Positions 16,133-23,893 of a stretch of 29,141 nt of DNA are shown here, piece after piece (positions within the stretch are counted from its first letter, which is position 1; each line of letters starts with the position of its first letter). Location of the stretch: assembly GCA_002347755.1 (NCBI GenBank), contig DDXT01000054.1, positions 1 to 29,141 of the forward strand, in the 5' to 3' direction. A program made the position numbers and the translations under genes. The notes beneath the pieces were generated by a model. The model was not told the DNA's origin. It did no database searches and worked only from the letters and a program-made list of their open reading frames with translations. This DNA is from Caryophanales bacterium UBA2253. Its GTDB lineage: Bacteria; Bacillota_I; Bacilli_A; ML615J-28; CAG-698.

Positions 16133-17965
16133 ATGGACATATCAAAAACCACCTTCAAAGAATATTCCAAATGCGACCGGATCCCCTTGTTGGAAAAACT
16201 GTACCGGTTTCGTCTGAACGGCGACGTTTGTCTGTTTGACGACGAACAAAAAATGGCGGCCCGGGAAATGCTATCCCGAATGTTTGACGAAGAAACCGGC
16301 GACGATCTTTTGGAAGTAACCGACGTTCAGCTGGAAACCATGCAGCCGTATTACCGGGACGTTGAAAAATGGGCGCTAAAGATTGCGAGCCGGACTTTCG
16401 GTTTGCCCTTCGTTTTTCACGAAGATACCAAAGATCAGAAGAAATTCCAGTTTTCCGAAAAAGGCCATCGGTTCTATTGCTATTTGGATGGCTATTTCGA
16501 AGACGAGACCCAAGCGGTGATCGTGGAAGTCAAAGCCACGACTTCGGCGAAGTTCCAAGATCTCCGGGCCAAGAAAACCGCTTTGGGAATTGGCGAACCC
16601 TTATTTACGAAAACCGGAAACGTTCTGGCTTTGCGAACCGATCTCGGGCCGGGACCGCTTCCGGAAAACTTTCAGGGCGCATACAATAAAATGTTTAGCC
16701 GCTATACGGAGGTTGGGGAATACGTTTTTGATCTGGCCGTGGAAAGATATTTCATCGAGCGAAGCCTTTTGGAAAACCATCCCGAACTTTTGGGGAAGAA
16801 ATTCCGCTACTATTTGGCCGTTCTGAACAACAATTATGTTTTGGAAGGACCAGCCGGGGATTTTTTGAAAACAGCGGCCAGCGATGAACTTATCGATTTC
16901 ATCGATCTGACCCAAGTCACCAAAGATTGGCTCCGGGGCATCGATGCGCTGAAAGATTTCGTGGTCAATAATATTGCCAACAAAACTCTTCCGACCGCGG
17001 TTTGTGACAACAAGTGCGGACTCGGGACGCCGGGAGCCTGCCTGTTTCAAAAAGTCTGCTGGGCGGAAGTTTTTTCCAAACCTTCGATTTTGGAATATCT
17101 GGGGGCCAAGAGTTTTACGGACGGTAACGGCCGCAAGCATGACAAATGCGCCCTGATCAATGACGGTATGATTGGGTTTGAATCGATCCCGTTGGACTGG
17201 ATCGTTAATCCCAATCATCGCATCCAAAGAAGTTGTTTTTCTTCGCAGACCGAATATCTGAACAAAACCAAAATGAAAATGGGGATGGACAAAATCGTCT
17301 ATCCGATCTATCATCTCGATTTCGAAAGTTTTCCTTGTCCGCTGCCGCGCTTTCGGGGCGAAAAACCATATTCCCAGTCGCTGTTTCAATTTTCGATTCA
17401 CATTGAACGAAAAGCCGGCGAATGCGATGAACGCCGTGACCACCGGTCCTTTCTGGCGGAAGATTTCCGCGATCACCGGGAGGAACTGATCCAAGCGCTG
17501 ATCGAAGCGATCGATTTGAGTTCCGGCGGCACCGTGATGGTCTACAACCAGAATTTTGAATATCATCAAATCAAAGAACTGGCCCGGATGTTTCCGAAAT
17601 ATCAGGCGGAATTGAATCAGATCTGCGATCATATCTATGATCTTTTGGAACTGGTAAAAACCGGAAAGAATTTGTACTTCGACTCGGGACTGACCGAAGA
17701 AGAAATCAAAACGGTCAATTATTATCACCCGAAACTCGGGGGTAAATATTCCATCAAAAAAGTGCTGCCGATTTTTTCCAACCGGTCCTATGCGGATCTG
17801 GAAGTCAAAAACGGAAACGAAGCAATCGTGGCTTATGCCAGTTTCGCTCGGCTTCCGAAAGACGAGATTGAAGAACTGCGAACGAAGCTGGTGGCTTACT
17901 GCAGCCAGGACACCTGGTCGATGGTGGAGATCCTGAACAAACTGATTGCGAAAGTCAAAACATAA
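16133..17965 (+). CDS. DUF2779 protein: RecB/Cas4-like nuclease fused to DEDD-like exonuclease
   Basis: Cytosolic protein of 610 aa. The N-terminal half looks like a PD-(D/E)xK nuclease: D119 (YLDGYF), E132 and K134 (VEVKATTS), with C14 and a cysteine group C291-x3-C295-x7-C303-x5-C309 that could hold an Fe-S cluster, as in Cas4/AddB. The C-terminal half carries an RNase H-fold exonuclease pattern: D396-x-E398 (HLDFESF), a YNQNFE segment (471-476) and D593 (CSQDTWS). DUF2779 proteins are common in Mollicutes and lack a settled function. A DNA repair or defence nuclease is inference. AGGAGGGG (16123-16130) overlaps the exporter stop, so it is the last gene of the tetR-exporter transcript, an unusual place for a nuclease. 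Confidence 0.85.
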   Translation: MDISKTTFKEYSKCDRIPLLEKLYRFRLNGDVCLFDDEQKMAAREMLSRMFDEETGDDLLEVTDVQLETMQPYYRDVEKWALKIASRTFGLPFVFHEDTKDQKKFQFSEKGHRFYCYLDGYFEDETQAVIVEVKATTSAKFQDLRAKKTALGIGEPLFTKTGNVLALRTDLGPGPLPENFQGAYNKMFSRYTEVGEYVFDLAVERYFIERSLLENHPELLGKKFRYYLAVLNNNYVLEGPAGDFLKTAASDELIDFIDLTQVTKDWLRGIDALKDFVVNNIANKTLPTAVCDNKCGLGTPGACLFQKVCWAEVFSKPSILEYLGAKSFTDGNGRKHDKCALINDGMIGFESIPLDWIVNPNHRIQRSCFSSQTEYLNKTKMKMGMDKIVYPIYHLDFESFPCPLPRFRGEKPYSQSLFQFSIHIERKAGECDERRDHRSFLAEDFRDHREELIQALIEAIDLSSGGTVMVYNQNFEYHQIKELARMFPKYQAELNQICDHIYDLLELVKTGKNLYFDSGLTEEEIKTVNYYHPKLGGKYSIKKVLPIFSNRSYADLEVKNGNEAIVAYASFARLPKDEIEELRTKLVAYCSQDTWSMVEILNKLIAKVKT

Positions 17966-17969
17966 AAAA

Positions 17970-17990
17970 ATCACGCCGAATCAACGGCGT
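17970..17990 (+). repeat. Direct repeat copy 1 (hairpin-forming, 21 bp)
   Basis: Contains ACGCCG-AATCAA-CGGCGT, a 6-bp stem directly after the DUF2779 stop. The same 21 bases recur exactly at 18156-18176, suggesting a duplicated terminator or an imported repeat. Confidence 0.7.
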
Positions 17991-18003
17991 CAGACTGATG
18001 ACA

Positions 18004-18036
18004 AACCCCATTTCCAAAGATGGGGTTCGTTTTTTT
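18004..18036 (+). terminator. Terminator of the tetR-exporter-DUF2779 operon
   Basis: AACCCCAT (18004-18011) pairs with ATGGGGTT (18020-18027), loop TTCCAAAG. Seven T follow at 18030-18036. Confidence 0.88.
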
Positions 18037-18124
18037 CCCCACAACTATCTTGAAAAAACAAAAAAACTTTTTTAGACTCGAAAAAGATATCTTTTTGGGG
18101 CCATTGTCCCATTTTATTACAAGC

Positions 18125-18153
18125 AAAAATGAGCGTCGACTTTGTCAACGCTC
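18125..18153 (-). terminator. Terminator for the minus-strand C39 gene
   Basis: On the minus strand GAGCGT (18153-18148) pairs with ACGCTC (18136-18131), with an inner GAC/GTC pairing and one mismatch. A plus-strand A run (18125-18129) gives five U after the stem. Confidence 0.75.
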
Positions 18154-18155
18154 AG

Positions 18156-18179
18156 ATCACGCCGAATCAACGGCGTGAT
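18156..18179. repeat. Direct repeat copy 2 in a 9-bp hairpin
   Basis: ATCACGCCG (18156-18164) pairs perfectly with CGGCGTGAT (18171-18179), loop AATCAA. It sits 9 bases past the C39 stop, so it can act as a first-stage terminator for that gene. Its first 21 bases repeat copy 1 at 17970. Confidence 0.75.
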
Positions 18180-18187
18180 TTTTGTGT

Positions 18188-20278
18188 TCATTCCAGGACG
18201 TAGATGACGTTTCTGGTAAAGCCCAAGAAGACTTGCAAATCATATTTGTAATAAACCGAAGCAACGTTCGGATCATTGCAAATGACCCAAGTCTGATTCC
18301 CGATGACCTCGTAACCGCGGACGACGATCAGATGTCCGGAAGTCGTGTATAACCCGGTGTTTCCTTTAATGCTGACGGCGACCGGCCCGACGATGGCCAA
18401 GTGATGTTTCAGTTCGTCCCAGGAATAAATTCGTTTGACGTAGCTGCTTTCGCCGTATGCGCCCATGCCGACGATGTTGTAGACCCAGTTTCCGTATATT
18501 TTATTTCCGTAATCATAAAACAGCGGCGCGACTTCGCGGTGCGGAAGCGAGTCGGCGAAGGAATGGCCTTTGAAAAGCAAAAGCATGGTTGAAGAGGTAA
18601 TGCTGCAGATGCTGCCGCCGATGGTCGGAACATCATGCTGGTAAAGCTCGGGAACGTTCCAATCGACGAAATCCGGAAGAAGCGCGGTATCGACCGGATA
18701 GACATAACCCGGGATGAGCAGAGATATTCCGACGAGCGTCAGTTTCGGAGAAAGGCTCAGCGCCGAATCGCGGCGCAAAGTTATCAAAAACTGAAAAGCA
18801 TCGGCAGTCTGAGAATTGGCGATCGTCAATTCGTCTTCGGACATCGAAGCAATCCCGGCGGATTGAGGAACGGTCATCGCGTTTTGGCGGCCGAGGCCCC
18901 AAATTCCGTAAGACAGATAGGAACTCCAAACGCCGTTGACCCGAACTCGGATCTTTAGTTCGCAGGTGGCATCGGCGCTGCTGGTAGCCGCCCAGGAACC
19001 GACCAATTTGGTAAACGGGTTGGTTCGGAACGCTTCCGACTGATAACTGCCCAAAAGGGCATCCGGAGCCAGAACGATTTTTCCGTTGGAAACGATCAAA
19101 TTATCAAAACCTTCAGACTTGAAGTCAGAGGTTCGGTAAACAAGCATATGAGTCGGGAAATAAGTTTCATCCCCGCTGATGGTTTTTGTGACGACGGTAT
19201 ATTCTTGTTCCAAAATATCATCTCCCGATTTCAAAGTTAAGCTTAGGGTAACGGCATGAGCAACATCGTCAAGCCAGACGGTCCCGGTATTGGATATGAC
19301 TTCCGGAAGATCGGAAATCCAGACCCCGGTAACGCCGTAATCAAACATCGTTTGCAAATTGAGGTTCTCGCCGACGGTTTCCTCAAACGCAATTTGAGAA
19401 AGCGCGGCTTGCAGCCTTTCGGCGTTTGTATAAGTCAAAACGGTGATTGGGAAATCTCTTTCCACGATCAGACCCTGAAAAGCGAAGATCGCGGTCATGG
19501 TCACCAAAGCATCGGTTTCGGAATAGGACCATTCGCCGTCATCGGACAGGATGTTGGGCTGATCCGAGGACCACTGAACGATGACATCGCCGATTTTGGT
19601 GGGCAAATCAAGGTCGGAATCAGTCGAATCTGGAAGGCTTATTTCGGCGATTGCCGCGTCGATGATTGCTTGTTTGTTTAAAGGATTTACAAATATCGTC
19701 ATGAAAGGCAAGAGAATGGATCGCTCGCCGACGGTAATGGCCACGGTGAGATCCGTCGATTGGCTGATGTCTTTGGGGTGGATCGCGCCGTCATTGCCAA
19801 TGACGGAAGGATCGCTGCTGAACCAGGACAGTTCGGCGGTTTCCCCAAACAAAAGAAGTGTATCCGGAAAAGTCAGGGGTTGAGTCGCAATCAAAGGGAA
19901 AGACAGTTCGGAAGCCAGTTCCGCCGCAATCTCTTCATCGGTCCAAGCCGTGACGGCTACTTCGCCCATGGGTTTGGTAATGGTTTCGCCGTTAATGACA
20001 ATGACCACGTGAATGCTCGTGCTTTTTTGAACAAAACCGCGATTAACAGTTCCGTCCGGCGCGATGGTTGTTTCGTCATCGGACAGCCAGCTCAGTTCCA
20101 ATACTTCATGGTTTAAGGCGTATTCCGTCGGAAAGTACAGATCCGCGGCGGTCTCATCCGGAAGAGCCAGATCTTCGGTCAGAAGCATGATCAGATCTTC
20201 CCGGGACGAGGCCGGTGTCTGACAGCCCGCCAAGACCAAAAGCCAAGTCAGGAATAGAAATAAAAGGTTTTTTTTCAT
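18188..20278 (-). CDS. Ig-repeat lipoprotein with C-terminal C39-like cysteine peptidase
   Basis: Exported lipoprotein of 696 aa: lipobox LAGC (C19). Four degenerate Ig-like repeats (about 25-110, 112-197, 203-281 and 284-366) share cores such as LSWLSDD, LSWFSSD and VQWSSDQ. A beta-rich region follows (370-525), then a peptidase C39_2-like domain (535-696). Probable catalytic residues: C558 (GGSICSITS), H649 (SGHLIVVRGY) and N668 or D669 (VICNDPN). The family cleaves proteins or leader peptides, but here the domain is outside the cell and not fused to a transporter, so it probably acts on surface or foreign proteins. Its start overlaps the upstream SGNH stop (4 bp); it has little RBS, so translation should be coupled. 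The repeats relate it to the two amidase lipoproteins. Confidence 0.88.
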   Translation of the reverse strand: MKKNLLFLFLTWLLVLAGCQTPASSREDLIMLLTEDLALPDETAADLYFPTEYALNHEVLELSWLSDDETTIAPDGTVNRGFVQKSTSIHVVIVINGETITKPMGEVAVTAWTDEEIAAELASELSFPLIATQPLTFPDTLLLFGETAELSWFSSDPSVIGNDGAIHPKDISQSTDLTVAITVGERSILLPFMTIFVNPLNKQAIIDAAIAEISLPDSTDSDLDLPTKIGDVIVQWSSDQPNILSDDGEWSYSETDALVTMTAIFAFQGLIVERDFPITVLTYTNAERLQAALSQIAFEETVGENLNLQTMFDYGVTGVWISDLPEVISNTGTVWLDDVAHAVTLSLTLKSGDDILEQEYTVVTKTISGDETYFPTHMLVYRTSDFKSEGFDNLIVSNGKIVLAPDALLGSYQSEAFRTNPFTKLVGSWAATSSADATCELKIRVRVNGVWSSYLSYGIWGLGRQNAMTVPQSAGIASMSEDELTIANSQTADAFQFLITLRRDSALSLSPKLTLVGISLLIPGYVYPVDTALLPDFVDWNVPELYQHDVPTIGGSICSITSSTMLLLFKGHSFADSLPHREVAPLFYDYGNKIYGNWVYNIVGMGAYGESSYVKRIYSWDELKHHLAIVGPVAVSIKGNTGLYTTSGHLIVVRGYEVIGNQTWVICNDPNVASVYYKYDLQVFLGFTRNVIYVLE

Positions 20279-21294
20279 ACCGTTTTGAAACCCAAAGTTT
20301 TAATGGCTTTGATCAGGGCTTTGCCAACGAAATAGAAACCCAAATCGGTCAAATGGACTCCGTCGACGGTCTCTTCGAAATGAAGCGGCCGGAGCATCTT
20401 CATCCCATCGAGGAACAGCCAGCCGTTATTCTCGCACTGGGTTCGCTGATAGATCTTCAGATCGGCGAAACGGTCGCGAATGGCTTTTTTGTATAAAGAC
20501 AAAGTTTGGGGGAAATGGCTGATCACAATGACTTTCAGGTTCGGGTTAACCGCAATGATCGGTTTCATGAACGGTTCGAAACGCTCTTTGAGGACGCCCA
20601 GATCGCCGGCGTTGGCTTCGGCTTCCACAACCAAAACTTTCATGTTGGGGATGGAGGCGATCGTTTGGGACATTTCCGGCTGCAAGAGGGCATTTCCGGA
20701 GAATCCCAAATTAATCACTTCGAAAGGAAAATGGCGGCCGACCATGGACGAGAAGGTCATTCCCGGCCGGTTGGCGCATCCTCCCTGAGTGATGGAAGTG
20801 CCATAAAAGACGATTTTATCCGGATTGATCGGTTCCGATCTGGCGATCATCGATCCTTTCCGGATCCCGATTGCCACGCTGGACAAAGCCATGTAAAGCG
20901 GAAAATAAAGCCGGAAGGAGCGCTTGCCCTTCGGAAGACCTTCAACAAGGGTCAGCTCGTATTTGGCCTGATCCGTCTTCGTTGAATTCAAAAAAAGGTA
21001 CTTGCCGTTTCGGCGGACATACAAGTCGAATCCGCCCTGGCCGATGGCCGTCATGTGTGACATGAAGGCTTTTTCCGGACGTTCGGCGCGAATGGCCAAA
21101 ATCGGGCTGTCGGTCTCAAAAGAAAGATAGGCCCCGCTCGGGTTCTCTTTCAGCCAGTCAATGGCTGCGGAGACATGGGCGCCGTTCGGAAGCCGGGAAA
21201 AATTCCGGTTCTGCTCAAACCAAAATAAACCGTGAACGTCGAAGCAATCACGTTCTGATCCGTAAAATTCTAAAATTTTTTGTTTGCTATTCAT
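20275..21294 (-). CDS. SGNH/GDSL hydrolase with N-terminal beta domain
   Basis: Esterase-type hydrolase of 339 aa with no signal peptide. The N-terminal beta-sandwich (about 1-155, with the GGFDLYVRR segment) is typical of the SGNH_hydro_N/GxDLY group. The catalytic domain shows block I YGTSITQGG (S167), GFSGN (197-201), an asparagine in EAEANAG (N228), and DGVHLTDLG (D311, H314). The family removes acyl groups from carbohydrates or lipids. The start at 21294 is preferred over a GTG at 21303, which would coincide with the transcription start; only a weak GGTG precedes the ATG. First gene of a two-gene minus-strand operon with the C39 lipoprotein. Confidence 0.88.
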   Translation of the reverse strand: MNSKQKILEFYGSERDCFDVHGLFWFEQNRNFSRLPNGAHVSAAIDWLKENPSGAYLSFETDSPILAIRAERPEKAFMSHMTAIGQGGFDLYVRRNGKYLFLNSTKTDQAKYELTLVEGLPKGKRSFRLYFPLYMALSSVAIGIRKGSMIARSEPINPDKIVFYGTSITQGGCANRPGMTFSSMVGRHFPFEVINLGFSGNALLQPEMSQTIASIPNMKVLVVEAEANAGDLGVLKERFEPFMKPIIAVNPNLKVIVISHFPQTLSLYKKAIRDRFADLKIYQRTQCENNGWLFLDGMKMLRPLHFEETVDGVHLTDLGFYFVGKALIKAIKTLGFKTV

Positions 21295-21311
21295 TTGTAT
21301 CACCGGGGTTT

Positions 21312-21339
21312 ATTATAATACAATTAATCAATAAATCAA
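21312..21339 (-). promoter_or_regulatory. Promoter of the SGNH-C39 operon
   Basis: On the minus strand TTGATT (21339-21334, 4/6), a 16-bp spacer, then TATAAT (21317-21312, 6/6). The start point near 21305 leaves only about 10 nt before the ATG. Confidence 0.65.
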
Positions 21340-21377
21340 ACAAAATAGCAGAAAATTAGTTTTTTAAAACAAAGTAC

Positions 21378-21406
21378 TTGATTTTTTTTTAGGTTTGTTA
21401 TATACT
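21378..21406 (+). promoter_or_regulatory. Promoter of the small RNA
   Basis: TTGATT (21378-21383, 4/6), a 17-bp T-rich spacer, then TATACT (21401-21406, 5/6). The predicted start, near G21413, is exactly where the first hairpin begins. Confidence 0.75.
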
Positions 21407-21412
21407 ATATTT

Positions 21413-21511
21413 GCGCCGAGAGGCGTACTTATCCCCTACATATAGCAGTGAATAAGAAATTATTCACAACATCCCCTTCCTAAAACTGAGCCTTACCCCG
21501 GCTCAGTTTTT
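21413..21511 (+). ncRNA. Candidate C-rich regulatory small RNA, about 100 nt
   Basis: An orphan transcript unit with its own promoter and terminator and no open frame of note. Hairpin 1 is GCGCC-GAGA-GGCGT (21413-21426), capped by a GNRA tetraloop. Hairpin 2 is GTGAATAA-GAAA-TTATTCAC (21448-21467), a perfect 8-bp stem, also GNRA-capped. The terminator is AACTGAGCC (21484-21492) with GGCTCAGTT (21500-21508) and five T (21507-21511). Three unpaired CCCC motifs lie at 21433-21436, 21473-21476 and in the terminator loop at 21496-21499. This is the design of C-rich sRNAs such as RsaE/RoxS that block G-rich ribosome binding sites. Homology to them is not shown. A riboswitch is less likely because the exonuclease downstream has its own promoter. 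Confidence 0.75.
21484..21511 (+). terminator. Terminator of the small RNA
   Basis: Nine-bp perfect stem with loop TTACCCC and five T (21507-21511), then CT. The CCCC in the loop is exposed. Confidence 0.88.
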
Positions 21512-21545
21512 CTATTGGGGTCCCCCTTTAATCCGCTTGGAGTTA

Positions 21546-21574
21546 TGGACTTTTACCGGAGGATTTGGTATAAT
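21546..21574 (+). promoter_or_regulatory. Promoter of the exonuclease-rluA-thpR operon
   Basis: TGGACT (21546-21551, 4/6), 17-bp spacer, TATAAT (21569-21574, 6/6). The RBS GAGG (21585-21588) is 7 nt before the ATG at 21596. Confidence 0.7.
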
Positions 21575-21595
21575 GAATAAAATTGAGGAATGAAT

Positions 21596-22468
21596 ATGGA
21601 TTACGTGGCGATCGACTTTGAAACGGCCAATCAATATCCGACCAGCGCTTGCAGCATCGGACTGGTGGCCGTCACCAACAACAAAATAGAATTCGCGACC
21701 GAATACCTGATCGATCCCGAGGAAGAATTCAGCGATTTCAACATCAGCATCCACCACATCACGCCGGTAGATGTTGAAGAAGCTGGGACTTTTCCGGAAA
21801 TCTGGGGAAAGATCAAAGGTTATTTTGACGGCACGAAAATTTTTGCGCATAACGCCGGTTTCGATTTGGGAGTGCTGAAAGCGATGATCGAGAAATATCA
21901 TCTCGAACCGCCGGCCCTTAAATTTGGGTGCACCCTGAAGATCGCTTCAAAACTTTGGCCGGAAGAGATGGTCAACCATCGGTTGTCCACGATTTCGTCT
22001 TATCTGGAGATGGACGACCATGTTCATCATGACGCTTTAAGCGACGCCAAAGTCTGCGTGGAGATCATCAACCGGGGGCAGAGAATGACTTGTTCGAGCA
22101 GCGCCGACGAATTGTATGATTCTTTGGGGATTCGGTACGGTTGTTATGACAAGACCCGTTTTTATCCGACGATGTACCGATATCAGCGCCAGAAGACCGC
22201 GCCGCTTTCTTCCAATCCCAGACTGAATGACAAAGTGGTTTGCGTGCTTGGGAAACCTCAAAAAACGACCCGGGGGCAATTATTGGCCCGCCTTGAAAAA
22301 AGCGGAGCCTATGTTGAGAAAAACATCAACCGCAGCTTGGATTATGTGGTAGTTTTGGGAAACTGCCCAAAAATAAAACTGATGCTGGCCGCGGAATTGG
22401 CAACCCAAGGAGTTCCCCTCAAATTTTTGAATGAGGACGAGATTCTTGAAATGTTGGGAGCGGAATGA
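21596..22468 (+). CDS. DnaQ-like 3'-5' exonuclease with C-terminal BRCT domain
   Basis: DEDDh exonuclease of 290 aa. Catalytic residues: D7 and E9 (VAIDFETAN), D90 (HNAGFDLG), H145 and D150 (HHDALSD). A BRCT domain occupies about 208-288 (LNDKVVCVLGKPQ onward, then LDYVVVLG). Such proteins resemble the proofreading subunit of DNA polymerase III and often act in repair or RNA/DNA end trimming; the BRCT domain would bind DNA ends or partners. The ATG at 21596 is used because GAGG sits 7 nt upstream; the ATG at 21590 is too close to it. It overlaps the next gene by 4 bp. Confidence 0.9.
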   Translation: MDYVAIDFETANQYPTSACSIGLVAVTNNKIEFATEYLIDPEEEFSDFNISIHHITPVDVEEAGTFPEIWGKIKGYFDGTKIFAHNAGFDLGVLKAMIEKYHLEPPALKFGCTLKIASKLWPEEMVNHRLSTISSYLEMDDHVHHDALSDAKVCVEIINRGQRMTCSSSADELYDSLGIRYGCYDKTRFYPTMYRYQRQKTAPLSSNPRLNDKVVCVLGKPQKTTRGQLLARLEKSGAYVEKNINRSLDYVVVLGNCPKIKLMLAAELATQGVPLKFLNEDEILEMLGAE

Positions 22469-23325
22469 TCATGGAACATATCGAATTTACGGGAATCGCC
22501 GGACGGACCGTCGGGGAGTTCCTGAACAGTTTTCATGCGGCCCCCAAAATAATCAACGGGATGATTGGTAATAAAACCATTACCGTCGGCGGAAAACCAA
22601 CCGCTCTTGAACATGTTTTGATTTCTGAAGAGGTCCTTGGCGTGCCGATCACCGATTCTTGTTTTTTGGTTCCGTGGGACCAGCCGCTGGCCGTGGTTTA
22701 TGAAGACGAGGACATTCTGATCGTGAACAAACAAGTCGGGATCATCATCCATCCGGACGGGACCGACAAAAAAACCCTGGACAACATTGTCTTTGCGCAT
22801 TTTTTGTCCGAAGGACGGCGACTGGAACCTCGTCATGTTCATCGTCTGGACAGTGATACCAGCGGGCTCGTCGTGTATGCGAAACATTTCTTGGCCCATG
22901 CTTTTCTTTCCTGGCAAATCGAACAAAAACTTTTTCGAAAGAAATATTACGCCGTGGCCATGGGAAAAATGGAAAACGAGCAGGGAACGATCAGCCTGAA
23001 CATCGGCCGAAACCGCCACTGCGCGAATAAATGCCTCGTTTTTGAAGGCGGAAAAGAAGCGGTCACGGATTACAAAGTCTTATTCCAGCTTCCGAACATG
23101 GCGCTTTTGGAGGTTGAGCCGCAAACCGGCCGGACTCACCAGATCCGCGTTCATTTGGCGGCGCTCGGTCATCCGCTTTACGGAGACAAACTCTACGGGA
23201 AGCCGGATGGCCGGATGATGCTTCATTCCTTCCATGTTTCCTTCCTTCATCCGCGGACCCGGAAAATGGTGATCTTTGAAACACCCGTTCCGGAGGATTT
23301 CGCGATCAAAAGAAGACAGCCATGA
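22465..23325 (+). CDS. RluA-family RNA pseudouridine synthase
   Basis: Converts uridine to pseudouridine in rRNA or tRNA; 286 aa. A short S4-like N-terminal region (about 1-65) precedes the catalytic domain. The active-site motif is HRLDSDTSGLVVYAK with catalytic D129, and GRTHQIRVHLAALGHPLYGD matches the conserved C-terminal block. The exact target (RluD, RluC or another) cannot be assigned. The ATG at 22465 overlaps the exonuclease stop (ATGA). An alternative ATG at 22471 also fits the GGGAG at 22456-22460. It overlaps thpR by 4 bp. Confidence 0.93.
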   Translation: MIMEHIEFTGIAGRTVGEFLNSFHAAPKIINGMIGNKTITVGGKPTALEHVLISEEVLGVPITDSCFLVPWDQPLAVVYEDEDILIVNKQVGIIIHPDGTDKKTLDNIVFAHFLSEGRRLEPRHVHRLDSDTSGLVVYAKHFLAHAFLSWQIEQKLFRKKYYAVAMGKMENEQGTISLNIGRNRHCANKCLVFEGGKEAVTDYKVLFQLPNMALLEVEPQTGRTHQIRVHLAALGHPLYGDKLYGKPDGRMMLHSFHVSFLHPRTRKMVIFETPVPEDFAIKRRQP

Positions 23326-23825
23326 GAGCTTTCATCGGCATTGATCTTCCGGATTGCAAACCGGAACTGGTAAAGATTCAGGAACGTTTGAAAAACCAAT
23401 CTTCGGCCGGAAACTTTACCCTTTCCTCAAATCTGCACCTGACGGTCCTTTTTTTGGGCGACATCGATTCGTCCATGGAAAAAGAAGTCCGGTCCGTTTT
23501 GGAGAAACTCAGCCTTCCGCCTTTTGAAATCACGATTACGGGACTGACCAATTTAAGAGACATGATCATCGCCCAGATCGGCCCTTCAGGGCCGCTTTCC
23601 GAACTGTACCGGTTGCTGTTTGAGAATTTGTCCGCTTTGGGATTGGCTTTGGAAAACCGGCCGTTTTTTCCTCATGTCACCTTGGTTCGGAAGACGGGAC
23701 TTAAGGCCGAAGAATCGCTCGGAATATCGGCGAAGGTCCGCGAAATCATTCTTTTTGCTTCCGAAAGAATTGAAGGGGTCCTGACTTATCGGCCGGTCCA
23801 TCGAAAGAAACTGACCGAAGAATAA
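23322..23825 (+). CDS. thpR: RNA 2',3'-cyclic phosphodiesterase (2'-5' RNA ligase family)
   Basis: 2H phosphoesterase of 167 aa, a standard length. The two catalytic H-x-T motifs are LHLTVLFLG (H39, T41) and FPHVTLV (H118, T120). The family opens 2',3'-cyclic phosphates on RNA. It is the last gene of the three-gene operon with 4-bp overlaps, all with nucleic-acid functions. No terminator was seen after it; the next promoter begins 34 bp downstream. Confidence 0.92.
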   Translation: MRAFIGIDLPDCKPELVKIQERLKNQSSAGNFTLSSNLHLTVLFLGDIDSSMEKEVRSVLEKLSLPPFEITITGLTNLRDMIIAQIGPSGPLSELYRLLFENLSALGLALENRPFFPHVTLVRKTGLKAEESLGISAKVREIILFASERIEGVLTYRPVHRKKLTEE

Positions 23826-23858
23826 AGCGCCGGATGCGCGAGATCTCCCGAAATGGAC

Positions 23859-23887
23859 TTGAGAAGCCGAATCATTTGAGGTATAAT
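23859..23887 (+). promoter_or_regulatory. Promoter giving a probable leaderless mRNA
   Basis: TTGAGA (23859-23864, 5/6), 17-bp spacer, TATAAT (23882-23887, 6/6). Only six bases separate the -10 from the ATG at 23894, so transcription should begin at or next to the start codon. Confidence 0.8.
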
Positions 23888-23893
23888 GAACCC

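Noticed and set aside
16601..17974. Minus-strand open frame (457 codons) opposite DUF2779
   Set aside because: It mirrors a well-supported plus-strand gene with an RBS and nuclease motifs; the antisense product shows no family features.
21413..21511. The small RNA region considered as a riboswitch for the exonuclease gene
   Set aside because: It ends in a terminator, and the exonuclease has its own promoter at 21546-21574 downstream of it.
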